A program made the translations under genes and the position numbers. A stretch of DNA of 64,000 bases from contig NZ_RBCJ01000001.1 in the NCBI RefSeq assembly GCF_003626755.1, positions 806,001 to 870,000 of the forward strand. Reading direction: 5' to 3'. Shown here piece after piece: positions 27,424-37,133 of the stretch (positions are counted from its first letter, which is position 1; the number at the start of each line of letters is the position of its first letter). Below the pieces are notes generated by a model. It ran no database searches, was not told where the DNA came from, and worked only from the letters and a program-made list of their open reading frames with translations. Source of the DNA: Ulvibacterium marinum (lineage in GTDB: Bacteria > Bacteroidota > Bacteroidia > Flavobacteriales > Flavobacteriaceae).

Positions 27424-27434
27424 AAGCACGTAAA

Positions 27435-29804
27435 ATGTTTAAGAATTATCTAAAAATCGCTTGGCGTAACCTAATAAGGAATAAAGGCTACTTCTCCATT
27501 AACGTGTTGGGACTAGCCATTGCCCTTACCGTATCCTTTCTCATGTTGCTTTGGGTACAGGATGAGTACAGTAAGGATAAGTTTCATGCAAAGGACGATC
27601 AATTGTATCGTGTGAAACGTACTATTCCATTGGAGGAAGGGGTTTTGGATGTTTATGCCGGGATATCCTATCCATTTCTAAGGGCTGCTAAGGAACAAGT
27701 GCCGGAAATCGAAAAATTCATCACCCTGGCCCGTAGTTTTGAGGACAATCTAAGGCTGGAGAATATTGATTTTAGGGCTTCCGGAACATTCGCCAATGCG
27801 GACTTTTTTTCCAGCTTTTCGTATCCGATATTGCTTGGGGATATTACCCAACTTGATGAAAAACTGGAAGCCTTGGCCATTTCGGAAAGTTTGGCAAAAC
27901 GGTTTTGGGGTTCGGAATGGTCGAAGAAGGCCATAGGAAGCAACGTAACTATTTTGGACAACGGGGATTTTACCGTTGAAGCGGTGTATAAGGATTTCCC
28001 CAAAAGTTCATCGATTCAAAACGACTTTTATTACAGTTTTGAAAAGTACCTAAAAGACAATGAGTGGATGCTGGAATGGAGCAACAACGGAATTCAAGGG
28101 GCCTTTTTGTTGCGACCTGATGCCGACCCTCAAGAAGTTTCCTCAAAATTGAACAAGCTGTTTCAAGACAATATAAAAGGGGAACTTAAAGAAGGCTGCT
28201 TCATCCAAAAATTTTCGGACGACTATCTGTACAATCAGTTTGATGAAAAAGCCCAGGTAAGTGGCGGTCGTATAAGGTACGTTCGGATATTTACTATAGC
28301 CGCTATTTTTCTATTGATTATTTCATGTATCAATTTTGTGAACCTGTCAACGGCCCATGCCACCAAAAGAGCAGGTGAAATAGGGGTACGCAAGGTAATC
28401 GGTGCAAAAAGGGACAATCTTATGGGGCAATTTTTAACCGAGACGACCCTGATTACGGGGATATCGTTTTTAATAGCCTATATATTTACCCAGTTGCTTT
28501 TGCCCAGTGTCAATAGTCTGGCGGAAAAACAACTTGCATTGAATTTTACCGAACCGCTCATTTGGCTGGGTATTTTCGTGGTTTTTGTATGTACAACCTT
28601 GCTATCCGGCGTTTATCCGGCCCTGGTTATTTCATCTTTTAGACCCATTGCCGCTTTAAAGGGTCAAGGTCAAGAGCAAAAAAACACCATATCCCTTAGA
28701 AAGTCCCTTGTGGTACTTCAGTTCGGATTGACTTGTTTGCTCATTGTAGCTGCCTTGACCGTAAGATTACAGATCGAATATATCAATCAAAAAGATCTTG
28801 GGATTGCAAAAGAACAACTGGTATCGATTCATCAGGACAAAGTATTGACCGATAAGTATGAAGTACTGCGAAACGAATTGCTTGCTTCCAATGCCATAGA
28901 GGATGTGACCTTGGCCGGTCCCTCCCCGCTTAACATGGTGGCGTCGTCCAGCGGTGTCAGTTGGCCGGGCAAGACCTTGGAACAGGGAAATATCGAGTTT
29001 TCCCTGCTTTGGACAGCTCATAATTTTATAGATGTGTTCGATGTTCCATTAAAAGAAGGCAGTTATTATCGTGAAGGTAGCACCGATACTTTGAATATTG
29101 TTCTCAATGAAAAGGCCGTAGAGATTATGGGGATTAAAGATCCCATAGGAAAAAGCATTCAACTATGGCGCAAACCCAGACAGATAATCGGGGTATTGAA
29201 GGATTTTCATAACCGATCTTTGTATGAGCCCATACAGCCGGCAGTCTTTCTCCTGGATCCCAATAATGCTGGGATGATGTTCGTAAAATTGGAGGCCGGA
29301 AAGACCAAGGAAGCATTAGCTTCTTTACAGACCGTATTCACCAAAACTCTGCCGGATCTGCCCCTGCACTATAATTTTGTGGATGAGCAATATGCCGCTG
29401 CATATAAGAGCGAAAACCTGACCGGCACTTTGGCCTATTATTTTGCCATTATTTCCATACTCATTTCATGTCTGGGTCTTTTTGGCCTGGCCACCTTTAT
29501 GGCCAAGCAGCGAACCAAGGAAATAGGTATTCGCAAAGTGCTTGGAGCAAGCGTAGGAAGCATTATTGCACTTATCTCCAAGGATTTGATGAAATTAATA
29601 GTACTGGCGGTATTGATAGCATCACCTATTGCCTATTACTTTATGAATACTTGGCTACAAGGTTTTGCCTATAAAATCCAAATCCACTGGAGCGTATTTG
29701 TAGTAACCGGAGGGTTTGCCATACTCATCACCTTACTGACCGTAGGTTGGCAGTCCATAAAATCGGCCAATGCAGATCCGGTAAAAAGTTTACGAACGGA
29801 ATGA
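27435..29804 (+). CDS. ABC transporter permease, MacB/FtsX double-domain family
   Basis: A protein of 789 residues starting MFKNYLKIAWRNLIRNKGYF, 11 bp after the preceding stop. In the first coupling segment near residue 314 the Lys is lost (RAGEIGVRKVIGAK); the second, TKEIGIRKVLGAS near 695, is standard. The first core domain uses VEAVYKDFPKSSS where most have VTGVxxxxPxNSS. The tail is NADPVKSLRTE. The stop is TGA, not the TAA or TAG used by the other permeases. The 5-bp-stem palindrome family reappears 4 bp after this stop (29809), followed by an A-rich leader that is also found before the permease at 32295. Confidence 0.95.
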   Translation: MFKNYLKIAWRNLIRNKGYFSINVLGLAIALTVSFLMLLWVQDEYSKDKFHAKDDQLYRVKRTIPLEEGVLDVYAGISYPFLRAAKEQVPEIEKFITLARSFEDNLRLENIDFRASGTFANADFFSSFSYPILLGDITQLDEKLEALAISESLAKRFWGSEWSKKAIGSNVTILDNGDFTVEAVYKDFPKSSSIQNDFYYSFEKYLKDNEWMLEWSNNGIQGAFLLRPDADPQEVSSKLNKLFQDNIKGELKEGCFIQKFSDDYLYNQFDEKAQVSGGRIRYVRIFTIAAIFLLIISCINFVNLSTAHATKRAGEIGVRKVIGAKRDNLMGQFLTETTLITGISFLIAYIFTQLLLPSVNSLAEKQLALNFTEPLIWLGIFVVFVCTTLLSGVYPALVISSFRPIAALKGQGQEQKNTISLRKSLVVLQFGLTCLLIVAALTVRLQIEYINQKDLGIAKEQLVSIHQDKVLTDKYEVLRNELLASNAIEDVTLAGPSPLNMVASSSGVSWPGKTLEQGNIEFSLLWTAHNFIDVFDVPLKEGSYYREGSTDTLNIVLNEKAVEIMGIKDPIGKSIQLWRKPRQIIGVLKDFHNRSLYEPIQPAVFLLDPNNAGMMFVKLEAGKTKEALASLQTVFTKTLPDLPLHYNFVDEQYAAAYKSENLTGTLAYYFAIISILISCLGLFGLATFMAKQRTKEIGIRKVLGASVGSIIALISKDLMKLIVLAVLIASPIAYYFMNTWLQGFAYKIQIHWSVFVVTGGFAILITLLTVGWQSIKSANADPVKSLRTE

Positions 29805-29808
29805 TGAA

Positions 29809-29823
29809 AGACCTGGCAGGTCT
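29809..29823. repeat. Intergenic palindrome agacctg-g-caggtct
   Basis: A perfect 7-bp inverted repeat with a single central base, located in the 36-bp spacer. It is followed by a run of A residues leading into the next start codon. It appears to be a short form of the 3544 palindrome. Confidence 0.8.
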
Positions 29824-29840
29824 AAATAAAAAAAGAAAAC

Positions 29841-32258
29841 ATGTTCAAAAACTATTTAAAAATCGCCTTACGAAGTATTCAAAAAGAGAAATTCTTTACC
29901 GGTATAAAAATTGGTGGCTTTGCCCTGGGGATTGCTGCCTGCTTACTAATTGCGCTATTCATAAGGGACGAATTAGGCTATGATACGCACTACTCCCGAT
30001 CAGATCAAATATACAGGGTGGTCATGCAGGCCGAAATTGATGGGGAAATGAAAAAGAGCACCCATTTTCCATTGCCCATGGCACAAACATTGGAAGCTGA
30101 TTTCCCCGAAATTGAAAAGGCCGGCAAAGTATATGGCTCTGCCCTTTCTTCTGGAGGAAAAAGGGCCTTCCGCCCGGATGCGGAAACCCAGAATGTTTTT
30201 GAGCAGGGTTTTTTGTACGGAGACCAGAATATATTCGAAATATTGGAAATCCCACTCCTACAAGGCAACCCTGAAGAAGCATTGATAGGGCCGCGAAGCT
30301 TGGTTATCTCCGAATCAAAGGCAGTAAAATACTTCCCCAATGGAAAAGCCTTGGGACAGACCTTGATTTTGGACGATAATACTTCAAGACCATATACCAT
30401 AACAGGTGTGATGCCCGATTTTCCGGGTAATTCGCATCTCGATTTCGATTTTCTGTTGCCTATTGATGACTCCAATGCAAGTTGGACTTCACAAAACTAT
30501 TTTACCTATGTCCTTTTGGATGAAAAGAGCAATGTAACTACGCTACAGGACAAAATGCGATCTATATTAAAGAAGTACGTGATTCCCGCCCAGATTAAAA
30601 GGGGCAGGGATGCCTCTTTTATAGAAGTTCTAAAAAATATAGAATACAAATTACAGCCAATTGGCGACATTCATCTAAAATCGGATATCGCAATGGCAGA
30701 TGGATTACAACATGGGAACCTTCGCTTTGTATGGCTCTTTGCAGCTATTGCAGGGTTCATATTGCTTTTGGCCTGTATCAATTTTGTCAACTTGTCAACG
30801 GCGAGATCGGCGAAAAGGGCAAAAGAGGTTGGTTTGCGCAAGACCGTTGGTGCGTTCAAGAGTAACCTTGTGGCCCAGTTTCTTACGGAATCCGTTTTAT
30901 TTAGCCTTATCTCTTTTATACTGGGCGTATTAACGGCATGGATGTTACTTCCCCTTTTCAATGCCATTGCGGAAAAGACCATAGAAATGCCGTGGACGGC
31001 AGGGCCGTTTTTACCCGCTCTACTTATCTCGGCATTGATTATCGGTATTATCTCAGGATTGTATCCGGCGTTTTACCTCTCTGCTTTTAGACCGGTGAGT
31101 GTTTTAAAAGGAAGTTTAAATACTGGCGGGAAGAGTGCCAGATTACGCAGTGGACTGGTTGTTTTCCAGTTTGCAACATCGGTTGTTTTGATTATAGGAA
31201 CGCTGATTATCTACAAGCAAATGAATTTTATCCTAGAAAAGGACTTGGGGTACGATAAGGAACAGGTCGTGATTTTGGAAGGCGCCAACATATTGGGCAG
31301 CAAGACAGATAGCTTTAAGCAACAGCTCTTGCAATTGACCCAGGTACAAAAGGTTTCCGCAAGCGATTATTTGCCCGTTGAAGGTTCTAAACGAAATCAG
31401 ACCACCTTTACCATGGTAGGTGAAGGAAGCGAAAACGCCGGTATTTTGAGCCAGACCTGGCGTATAGACTATGACTATATTAAAACTATGGGCATGCAAA
31501 TAGTGGAAGGGCGCGATTTTTCAAGGGAATTTGCCTCCGATTCGGTCAACTCGATTATTATCAACAAAAAAATGGCACATGACCTGGGGCTTGAGCATCC
31601 CTTGGGGAAACAGATCGATAACAATTACCGACATTGGACCATTGTAGGGATCGTGGATGATTTTCATTTTAAGTCCATGAAAGAAGATATTACTCCTCTG
31701 GCCCTGTGCGTTGGTAGCGATCTTGGAACCATCGCAATAAAGGTTAATCCAGGGAACATTGCGGAATCCCTAGCTGCGATTACAGCCATTTGGAACCGCA
31801 ATGTGCCCAACCAAGCTTTGAGCTATACGTTCTTGGATCAAAGATTTGCCCAAATGCACAATGACGTACTAAGGATGGGCCAGATTTTCAACAGCTTTGC
31901 CTTTTTTGCCATTTTCGTTGCATGTCTTGGTCTTTTTGCCCTATCCACATTTATGGTAGAACAACGAAAAAAAGAAATAAGCATACGCATTGTCTTGGGT
32001 GCCCCTTTCCAGGCGATCTATGCACTATTGACCTGGGATTTCTTAAAGTTGATTTTGCTATCGATTCTTATTGCGGTGCCCATTGGGTGGTATATGATGC
32101 ATCGTTGGCTTGAGGATTTTGCCTATAGAATCGATTTGGGTTGGCAGGTATTCCTGAGCGCTGGGGCCATTGCCCTTGTCATTGCGTTGTTTACAATTAG
32201 TTACCAATCTATTAGTGCCTCATTGACGCAGCCATTAAAAAGTTTGCGCTCGGAATAA
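29841..32258 (+). CDS. ABC transporter permease, MacB/FtsX double-domain family
   Basis: An 805-residue protein with start MFKNYLKIALRSIQKEKFFT. The first coupling segment near residue 328 is AKEVGLRKTVGAF. The second, near 711, is KKEISIRIVLGAP: the Lys of the near-invariant IRKVLG is Ile, the only such change in the window. The tail SLTQPLKSLRSE is also modified. The second core domain is standard (GIVDDFHFKSMKEDITP). A perfect 7-bp-stem palindrome precedes the gene, and the junction from that palindrome into the first codons is nearly the same as at the following gene. Confidence 0.95.
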   Translation: MFKNYLKIALRSIQKEKFFTGIKIGGFALGIAACLLIALFIRDELGYDTHYSRSDQIYRVVMQAEIDGEMKKSTHFPLPMAQTLEADFPEIEKAGKVYGSALSSGGKRAFRPDAETQNVFEQGFLYGDQNIFEILEIPLLQGNPEEALIGPRSLVISESKAVKYFPNGKALGQTLILDDNTSRPYTITGVMPDFPGNSHLDFDFLLPIDDSNASWTSQNYFTYVLLDEKSNVTTLQDKMRSILKKYVIPAQIKRGRDASFIEVLKNIEYKLQPIGDIHLKSDIAMADGLQHGNLRFVWLFAAIAGFILLLACINFVNLSTARSAKRAKEVGLRKTVGAFKSNLVAQFLTESVLFSLISFILGVLTAWMLLPLFNAIAEKTIEMPWTAGPFLPALLISALIIGIISGLYPAFYLSAFRPVSVLKGSLNTGGKSARLRSGLVVFQFATSVVLIIGTLIIYKQMNFILEKDLGYDKEQVVILEGANILGSKTDSFKQQLLQLTQVQKVSASDYLPVEGSKRNQTTFTMVGEGSENAGILSQTWRIDYDYIKTMGMQIVEGRDFSREFASDSVNSIIINKKMAHDLGLEHPLGKQIDNNYRHWTIVGIVDDFHFKSMKEDITPLALCVGSDLGTIAIKVNPGNIAESLAAITAIWNRNVPNQALSYTFLDQRFAQMHNDVLRMGQIFNSFAFFAIFVACLGLFALSTFMVEQRKKEISIRIVLGAPFQAIYALLTWDFLKLILLSILIAVPIGWYMMHRWLEDFAYRIDLGWQVFLSAGAIALVIALFTISYQSISASLTQPLKSLRSE

Positions 32259-32262
32259 CGAA

Positions 32263-32277
32263 AGCCCCGTCAGATCT
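32263..32277. repeat. Decayed copy of the intergenic palindrome
   Basis: The stretch agccccgtcagatct occupies the same place as the 29809 palindrome in a spacer of the same length (36 bp) and is followed by the same tctaaataaaaaaagaaaa leader. The symmetry itself is largely lost. Confidence 0.55.
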
Positions 32278-32294
32278 AAATAAAAAAAGAAAAT

Positions 32295-34676
32295 ATGTTC
32301 AAAAACTATCTAAAAATCGCCTGGCGGAATCTTCAAAACAGAAAAGGGTTTGCTCTTGTCAATATCCTTGGTCTTGCACTTGGTTTTGGTTGCAGCATCC
32401 TGATTTTTCTTTTTGTCTGTCACCATCTAAGCTATGACGACTTCCATAAAAATTCAGATAGAATTTATAGAGTGGTAACAGAAATGCATACCGAGGATAT
32501 CGAATATATTTCCGGAGTCCCTCCAGGTTTTGCCAACGCATTTCGAAACGATTATGACTACTCCGAGAAAGTGGTAAAAATGACTAGGAATTATAATAAG
32601 GTCATTGAAGTTGAAACGGATGACAATACCCAGAAACTAAAACAGAATGTAGTCTTCGCTGAACAAGATGTTTTCCAGATCTTCAACTTTCCTCTATTGG
32701 ATGGGTCGGACAATATCGTCCTTGGGGAACCCAATACGGCAATTGTTACCGAAGAAACGGCACATAAGATGTTCGGTGAGGAAAATGCGATCGGGAAAAC
32801 GTTTCGTATGGACAACAAGGAGGCCATCCGTATTACGGGAATTTTAAAGAACTTGCCCCGTACTACACTTATCAAGGGAGATATTTTTGTATCCTTTAAA
32901 ACGCTTGCTGATTATAATCCACTTCTAGCAAGTGAAACCTGGAGTGGAATCAACCCTCAACTACAATCTTTTGTACTATTACGACCGAACCAAAATGTGT
33001 CACAAATAGAAACAGTGTTTGCGGATTTGGTCAATACACATCGCCCTAACGATAAAAATGTACATCACTATAAGCTACAGCCGTTGGCTGATGTTCATTT
33101 CAATCCACTGTATGGGGGCGGTACCGATGCTAAAACGCTATGGACTTTTTCTTTGATAGGGTTCTTTTTACTGCTCATGGCCAGTATCAATTTCATCAAC
33201 ATCGCTACTGCCCAATCCGTTTATCGCTCTAAGGAAATAGGTATTAGAAAAGTGCTAGGAGGCAACAAGAATCAGCTGTTTTGGCAATTTTTGGCCGAAA
33301 CATTCGTCATATCTTTTGCCGCACTGTTTTTTGGAATCATTTTAAGTCTATTGACTTTGCCTTATTTCAATTCCATTTTTGATTTGGATTTATCCTATGA
33401 AGACCTTTTCAGTAGTAGTTTCTTAATCTTTTCTTTGGCATTGTTAATTGCCGTTTCTTTTCTATCCGGAAGCTACCCCGGCATACTACTTGCCCGGATC
33501 TTGCCCATCCTGGCCTTAAAACAAAAATTATCGCATGCTAAAACAAGGGGGGTCAACATTCGAAAGGCTTTGGTAGTGTTTCAATTCGGCATATCTATCG
33601 TACTGATAATCGGCACTATTGTTATTGGTAAACAAATTCAATATGCGGTAAATTCTGATTTGGGTTATGATAAAGATGCCTTGGTAACAGTCGGTCTACC
33701 TAGAGGTTTTGCACCTGAACAGTTGCAAGGTCTAAAAGAAAGGATAGGCACTCTGGCCGGGGTGGAAAAAATTACCGCATGCGCTTCATATCCTGGGACA
33801 TCTTGGTGGAGTTGGGGTACAAGTGTAAAATTTGGAAACCGTCCTGAGGTAGAACCCTTTAACGTTGAGGCCAAGCTCGCCGATGAAGACTATCTCGATG
33901 TTTTTGGCCTAAAATTAGTGGCCGGAAGAAACTTCATTCTTAAAGATTCTGTACAAGAGGTTTTGGTCAACGAGACCCTATCAAAAAAACTGGGAATGGC
34001 CTCCCCGAACGAACTGATTGGAAAAAAGTTCAATGGCGGATGATTTCAGGCCAATATCGTAGGTGTTGTCGCCGACTTTCATGATAGGACCTTCCATGAA
34101 AATATCAGCCCCATTTTTATCGCACCGGACCCCAACGGTTTTTACGAATTGAATTTGAAGATTAACACTGCGAATGTAAAGAACACAATGGAAGGTATTG
34201 ATGCATTGTGGACTTCCGTATTTCCCGACCATATTTTTGAATATACTTTTTTGGATGAACGGGTGGCCGAAACCTATATAAAGGAAAAGCAGTTTTTGGC
34301 ACTTACAAACTTCTTCAGCATCTTGGCCATCTTTATCAGCTGTTTGGGCATTTACGGTCTAATTTCCTTTTTCGTGGTACAGAAAACAAAGGAAATCGGT
34401 ATTCGGAAAGTATTGGGAGGTAGTATCGGCAGTATACTGGTGCTAATAACCGGGGATTTTTTAAGACTCATACTTTTGGCCGGACTAGTTGCCTCGCCCT
34501 TGGCGTGGTATTTTGCCAATGATTGGCTTCAAGGATTTACGTTTCGTACCGAGATTTCATGGTGGGTATTTGGTTTGGCCATTGGAGGGCTATTACTAAT
34601 AACCTTGATAACCGTAAGCTATCAATCTATCAGAGCTGCGGGGGCTAACCCTATAAAAAGCTTACGAACGGAATAA
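32295..34676 (+). pseudogene. ABC transporter permease interrupted by an in-frame TGA
   Basis: One reading frame of 794 codons, apart from a single TGA at 34041-34043 (codon 583). Upstream of it are 582 residues with TM1, the first core domain, FtsX domain 1 (KEIGIRKVLGGN near 313), TM5 and most of the second core domain. In the same frame downstream follow FQANIVGVVADFHD, the second FtsX domain (TKEIGIRKVLGGS) and the tail GANPIKSLRTE. No base is gained or lost, so this is a point change (GGA to TGA would restore NGGGFQ), readthrough or a sequencing error. A restart at ATG 34188 or nearby would lack TM5. The rest of the frame is undamaged, so the change is recent or the product is still used. 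It belongs to the TAQ subgroup (ATAQSV). Confidence 0.9.
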
Positions 34677-34684
34677 ACAAATAC

Positions 34685-34699
34685 AGACCTGGCTGGTCT
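34685..34699. repeat. Intergenic palindrome, partly decayed
   Basis: The stretch agacctggctggtct has 5-bp outer arms (agacc/ggtct) and differs from the 29809 copy at one base. It sits 8 bp after the stop of the interrupted permease in a 40-bp spacer. Confidence 0.7.
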
Positions 34700-34716
34700 A
34701 TCAAAAAACAAGGATC

Positions 34717-37119
34717 ATGTTCAAAAACTATCTAAAAATCGCCTGGCGGAATATTAAAAGGAACAAGCTCCATTCCTTTATCAATGTCGCAGGGTTGGCC
34801 GTAGCATTTTCAGTCTGTATCTTATTGTTTCTGGTAGCCTATTTCCATTTGAGCTTTGATTCCTTTCATGAGGAGAAAAGCCAGCTGTTCAGGACGTCAC
34901 GTTTTACGAACAGTGTACAAGGCCCTGAAATGAGCTCCCAAATGCCATTGCCGGCGGCGGCAGCTTTTGAGGCCGAAATTCCCGAAATCGAAATTGCGGT
35001 AACCGTCAACAGGGGAATGCCGGAAAACATTGCCTATGGGAATAAAAATATTGAACGGCCAATTACCAGAACTGAACCCGATTTCTTGGACCTATTCACT
35101 TTTCATATCATAAAGGGTAATAGAGAGACGATGCTTTCCGGTATACATAATATTGCTTTGAGCGAAAGTACGGCCCATGCCATTTTTGGAGATACAGACC
35201 CTATCGGAAAGGAATTGAAAATAGGCAAATTGGGGGAAGAACAAATTTATTCGGTATCCGCCGTAGTAAAGGACGCTCCAAAAAATAGCAGTATCCGTTT
35301 TGATGCCGTTGCCCGGATCGAATCGATCAATGGCTATGCCGAAAACAAAAATAACTGGGCATCCAATGCATCCAATGTCTTCATTAAGATTGCCGAGAAT
35401 ACCAATCTTCGGATGATTGAAGATAAATTGGTCCCATTCGTGGAGAAATACTATCCCGAACAATTGGCGCAATTGAAATCCGAACATCCCGAAACGATGG
35501 AAACCCATGAATTACTCAATATAGGTCTGACCAATATTGAAGACATCCATTTTTCCGGGGAGCGAAGCGCGCCGAAAGCGTTGGTATTCGCTATTATGGC
35601 GTTGGGCATTTTTATTCTATTGATCGCCTGCTTCAATTTTGTGAACCTCAATATGGCACGCTCCTTTAAAAGAAGCCGTGAATTGGGTGTGAGAAAGACG
35701 CTGGGTGCCTTTAAGGGACAACTTTTTCTACAACTTTGGGGAGAAGCGTTTCTGCTTTACTTTTTCGGTTTTATTATCGGCATGGTGGTCGCGTATCAAC
35801 TATTACCGTCCTTCAGTGCGCAGTTTGGGGGTGGGCTGGACATTGCAGTCTTGTTTCATCCTACCTTTCTGGCAATACTAGTAGGTGTTTTCATAGGCGT
35901 GACTTTGATAGCCGGGGGATATCCTGCGCTTAAAATGGCCAATTTCCGACTGGTTGAAATTTTGAAGGGCAATGTATCCACAAAGAAACCCGGGGCGTTA
36001 CGGAATACGCTTTTGGTAGGTCAGTTTGCAATTTCCAGTTTATTGATATGTATGAGTTGGATAGCCGGCCAACAACTTGATTTTTTGCGGGAAATACCCA
36101 TAGGTTTTGAAAGGGATCAAGTGGTAAGCATTCCTGTGGGTTATCAGGAAGATGGCCGAAAGGTACTGGCTCGAATGCGAAATGAACTTGCCAATGATTC
36201 CAATATTATCTCCATTGCCGGAGCAGGGGGGAATTTGGGCAGGGGACGTGATCGTACAACTTCAACTTCGATTATCGGGTGGGATTACGATCAAAAACAG
36301 ATTTCAGCCTACAGACTTTTAGGCGATTTCGATTATCTAAAAACGTTGCAGATTCCTATCCTAAAGGGAAGGGATTTTGACCCTGCTTTCAGTACGGATA
36401 CCACAAATGCGGTGATTGTTACAGAAAGTTTTGTAAAGGCAATGGGAGAGTCCGATCCCGTTGGAAAGTATCTTGGTCGGGAAGAGGGTAATCAAATAAT
36501 TGGCGTAGTTCCGGATTTCAATGCCTATTCCCCATCTGAAAGAACACTGCCGATTCTCATTGATCTTTCTGCCGATGAAGCCATCAATTACATATTTCTG
36601 AAAGTGAGTACGGACAATCCACAGCTCGTTATGGAGCGGCTTGCTTCAGTTTGGGAAAAAGTCGCCCCAAGGGCGATATTTAATGCCTCCTTTTTGGATG
36701 AAAACCTTCAGGCGTGGTACGAAGTAGAGCGTACGATGACCCAGATTTTTGGGATTGCTTCGGGCATAGCCATTTTGCTCTCGTGCTTGGGGCTTTTTGC
36801 CATTTCCCTATTGGTCATAGAGTTGCGTACCAAGGAAATAGGTATCCGAAAAGTGATGGGGGCCTCGGTTAAAGGCATCGTACGAATGATTTCCGTTCAC
36901 TTTTTAAAGCTGGTATTGATAAGCCTTGTCATTGCAGTGCCTTTGGCCTGGTATGCGATGCAAAATTGGATAGAAGGTTACGAGAACCGAATAGCAATTG
37001 ATCCGTTGACATTTGTTTGGGTAGGTTTTCTGGTCGCTTTGATCGCTGTACTTACGGTTAGTTTTCATGCCATAAGAGTGGCTATGGCCAACCCGGTAAA
37101 AAGTTTAAAGACCGAATAG
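34717..37119 (+). CDS. ABC transporter permease, MacB/FtsX double-domain family
   Basis: An 800-residue protein starting MFKNYLKIAWRNIKRNKLHS. Its first 36 bases are the same as those of the interrupted permease upstream, although the proteins then differ widely. The first coupling segment near residue 321 is SRELGVRKTLGAF; the second near 706 is TKEIGIRKVMGAS. The helix before the first is LIACFNFVNLNMARS. The second core domain has GVVPDFNAYSPSERT in place of VVKDFHxxSLHE. The tail is MANPVKSLKTE. The next permease follows after 14 bp. Confidence 0.95.
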   Translation: MFKNYLKIAWRNIKRNKLHSFINVAGLAVAFSVCILLFLVAYFHLSFDSFHEEKSQLFRTSRFTNSVQGPEMSSQMPLPAAAAFEAEIPEIEIAVTVNRGMPENIAYGNKNIERPITRTEPDFLDLFTFHIIKGNRETMLSGIHNIALSESTAHAIFGDTDPIGKELKIGKLGEEQIYSVSAVVKDAPKNSSIRFDAVARIESINGYAENKNNWASNASNVFIKIAENTNLRMIEDKLVPFVEKYYPEQLAQLKSEHPETMETHELLNIGLTNIEDIHFSGERSAPKALVFAIMALGIFILLIACFNFVNLNMARSFKRSRELGVRKTLGAFKGQLFLQLWGEAFLLYFFGFIIGMVVAYQLLPSFSAQFGGGLDIAVLFHPTFLAILVGVFIGVTLIAGGYPALKMANFRLVEILKGNVSTKKPGALRNTLLVGQFAISSLLICMSWIAGQQLDFLREIPIGFERDQVVSIPVGYQEDGRKVLARMRNELANDSNIISIAGAGGNLGRGRDRTTSTSIIGWDYDQKQISAYRLLGDFDYLKTLQIPILKGRDFDPAFSTDTTNAVIVTESFVKAMGESDPVGKYLGREEGNQIIGVVPDFNAYSPSERTLPILIDLSADEAINYIFLKVSTDNPQLVMERLASVWEKVAPRAIFNASFLDENLQAWYEVERTMTQIFGIASGIAILLSCLGLFAISLLVIELRTKEIGIRKVMGASVKGIVRMISVHFLKLVLISLVIAVPLAWYAMQNWIEGYENRIAIDPLTFVWVGFLVALIAVLTVSFHAIRVAMANPVKSLKTE

Positions 37120-37133
37120 AAAAATCAATCATT

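Noticed and set aside
34041-34043. TGA read as selenocysteine
   Set aside because: No stem-loop of SECIS type is apparent directly behind it, the position is not cysteine in paralogs, and this family is not known to hold selenocysteine. A point mutation or sequencing error is simpler.
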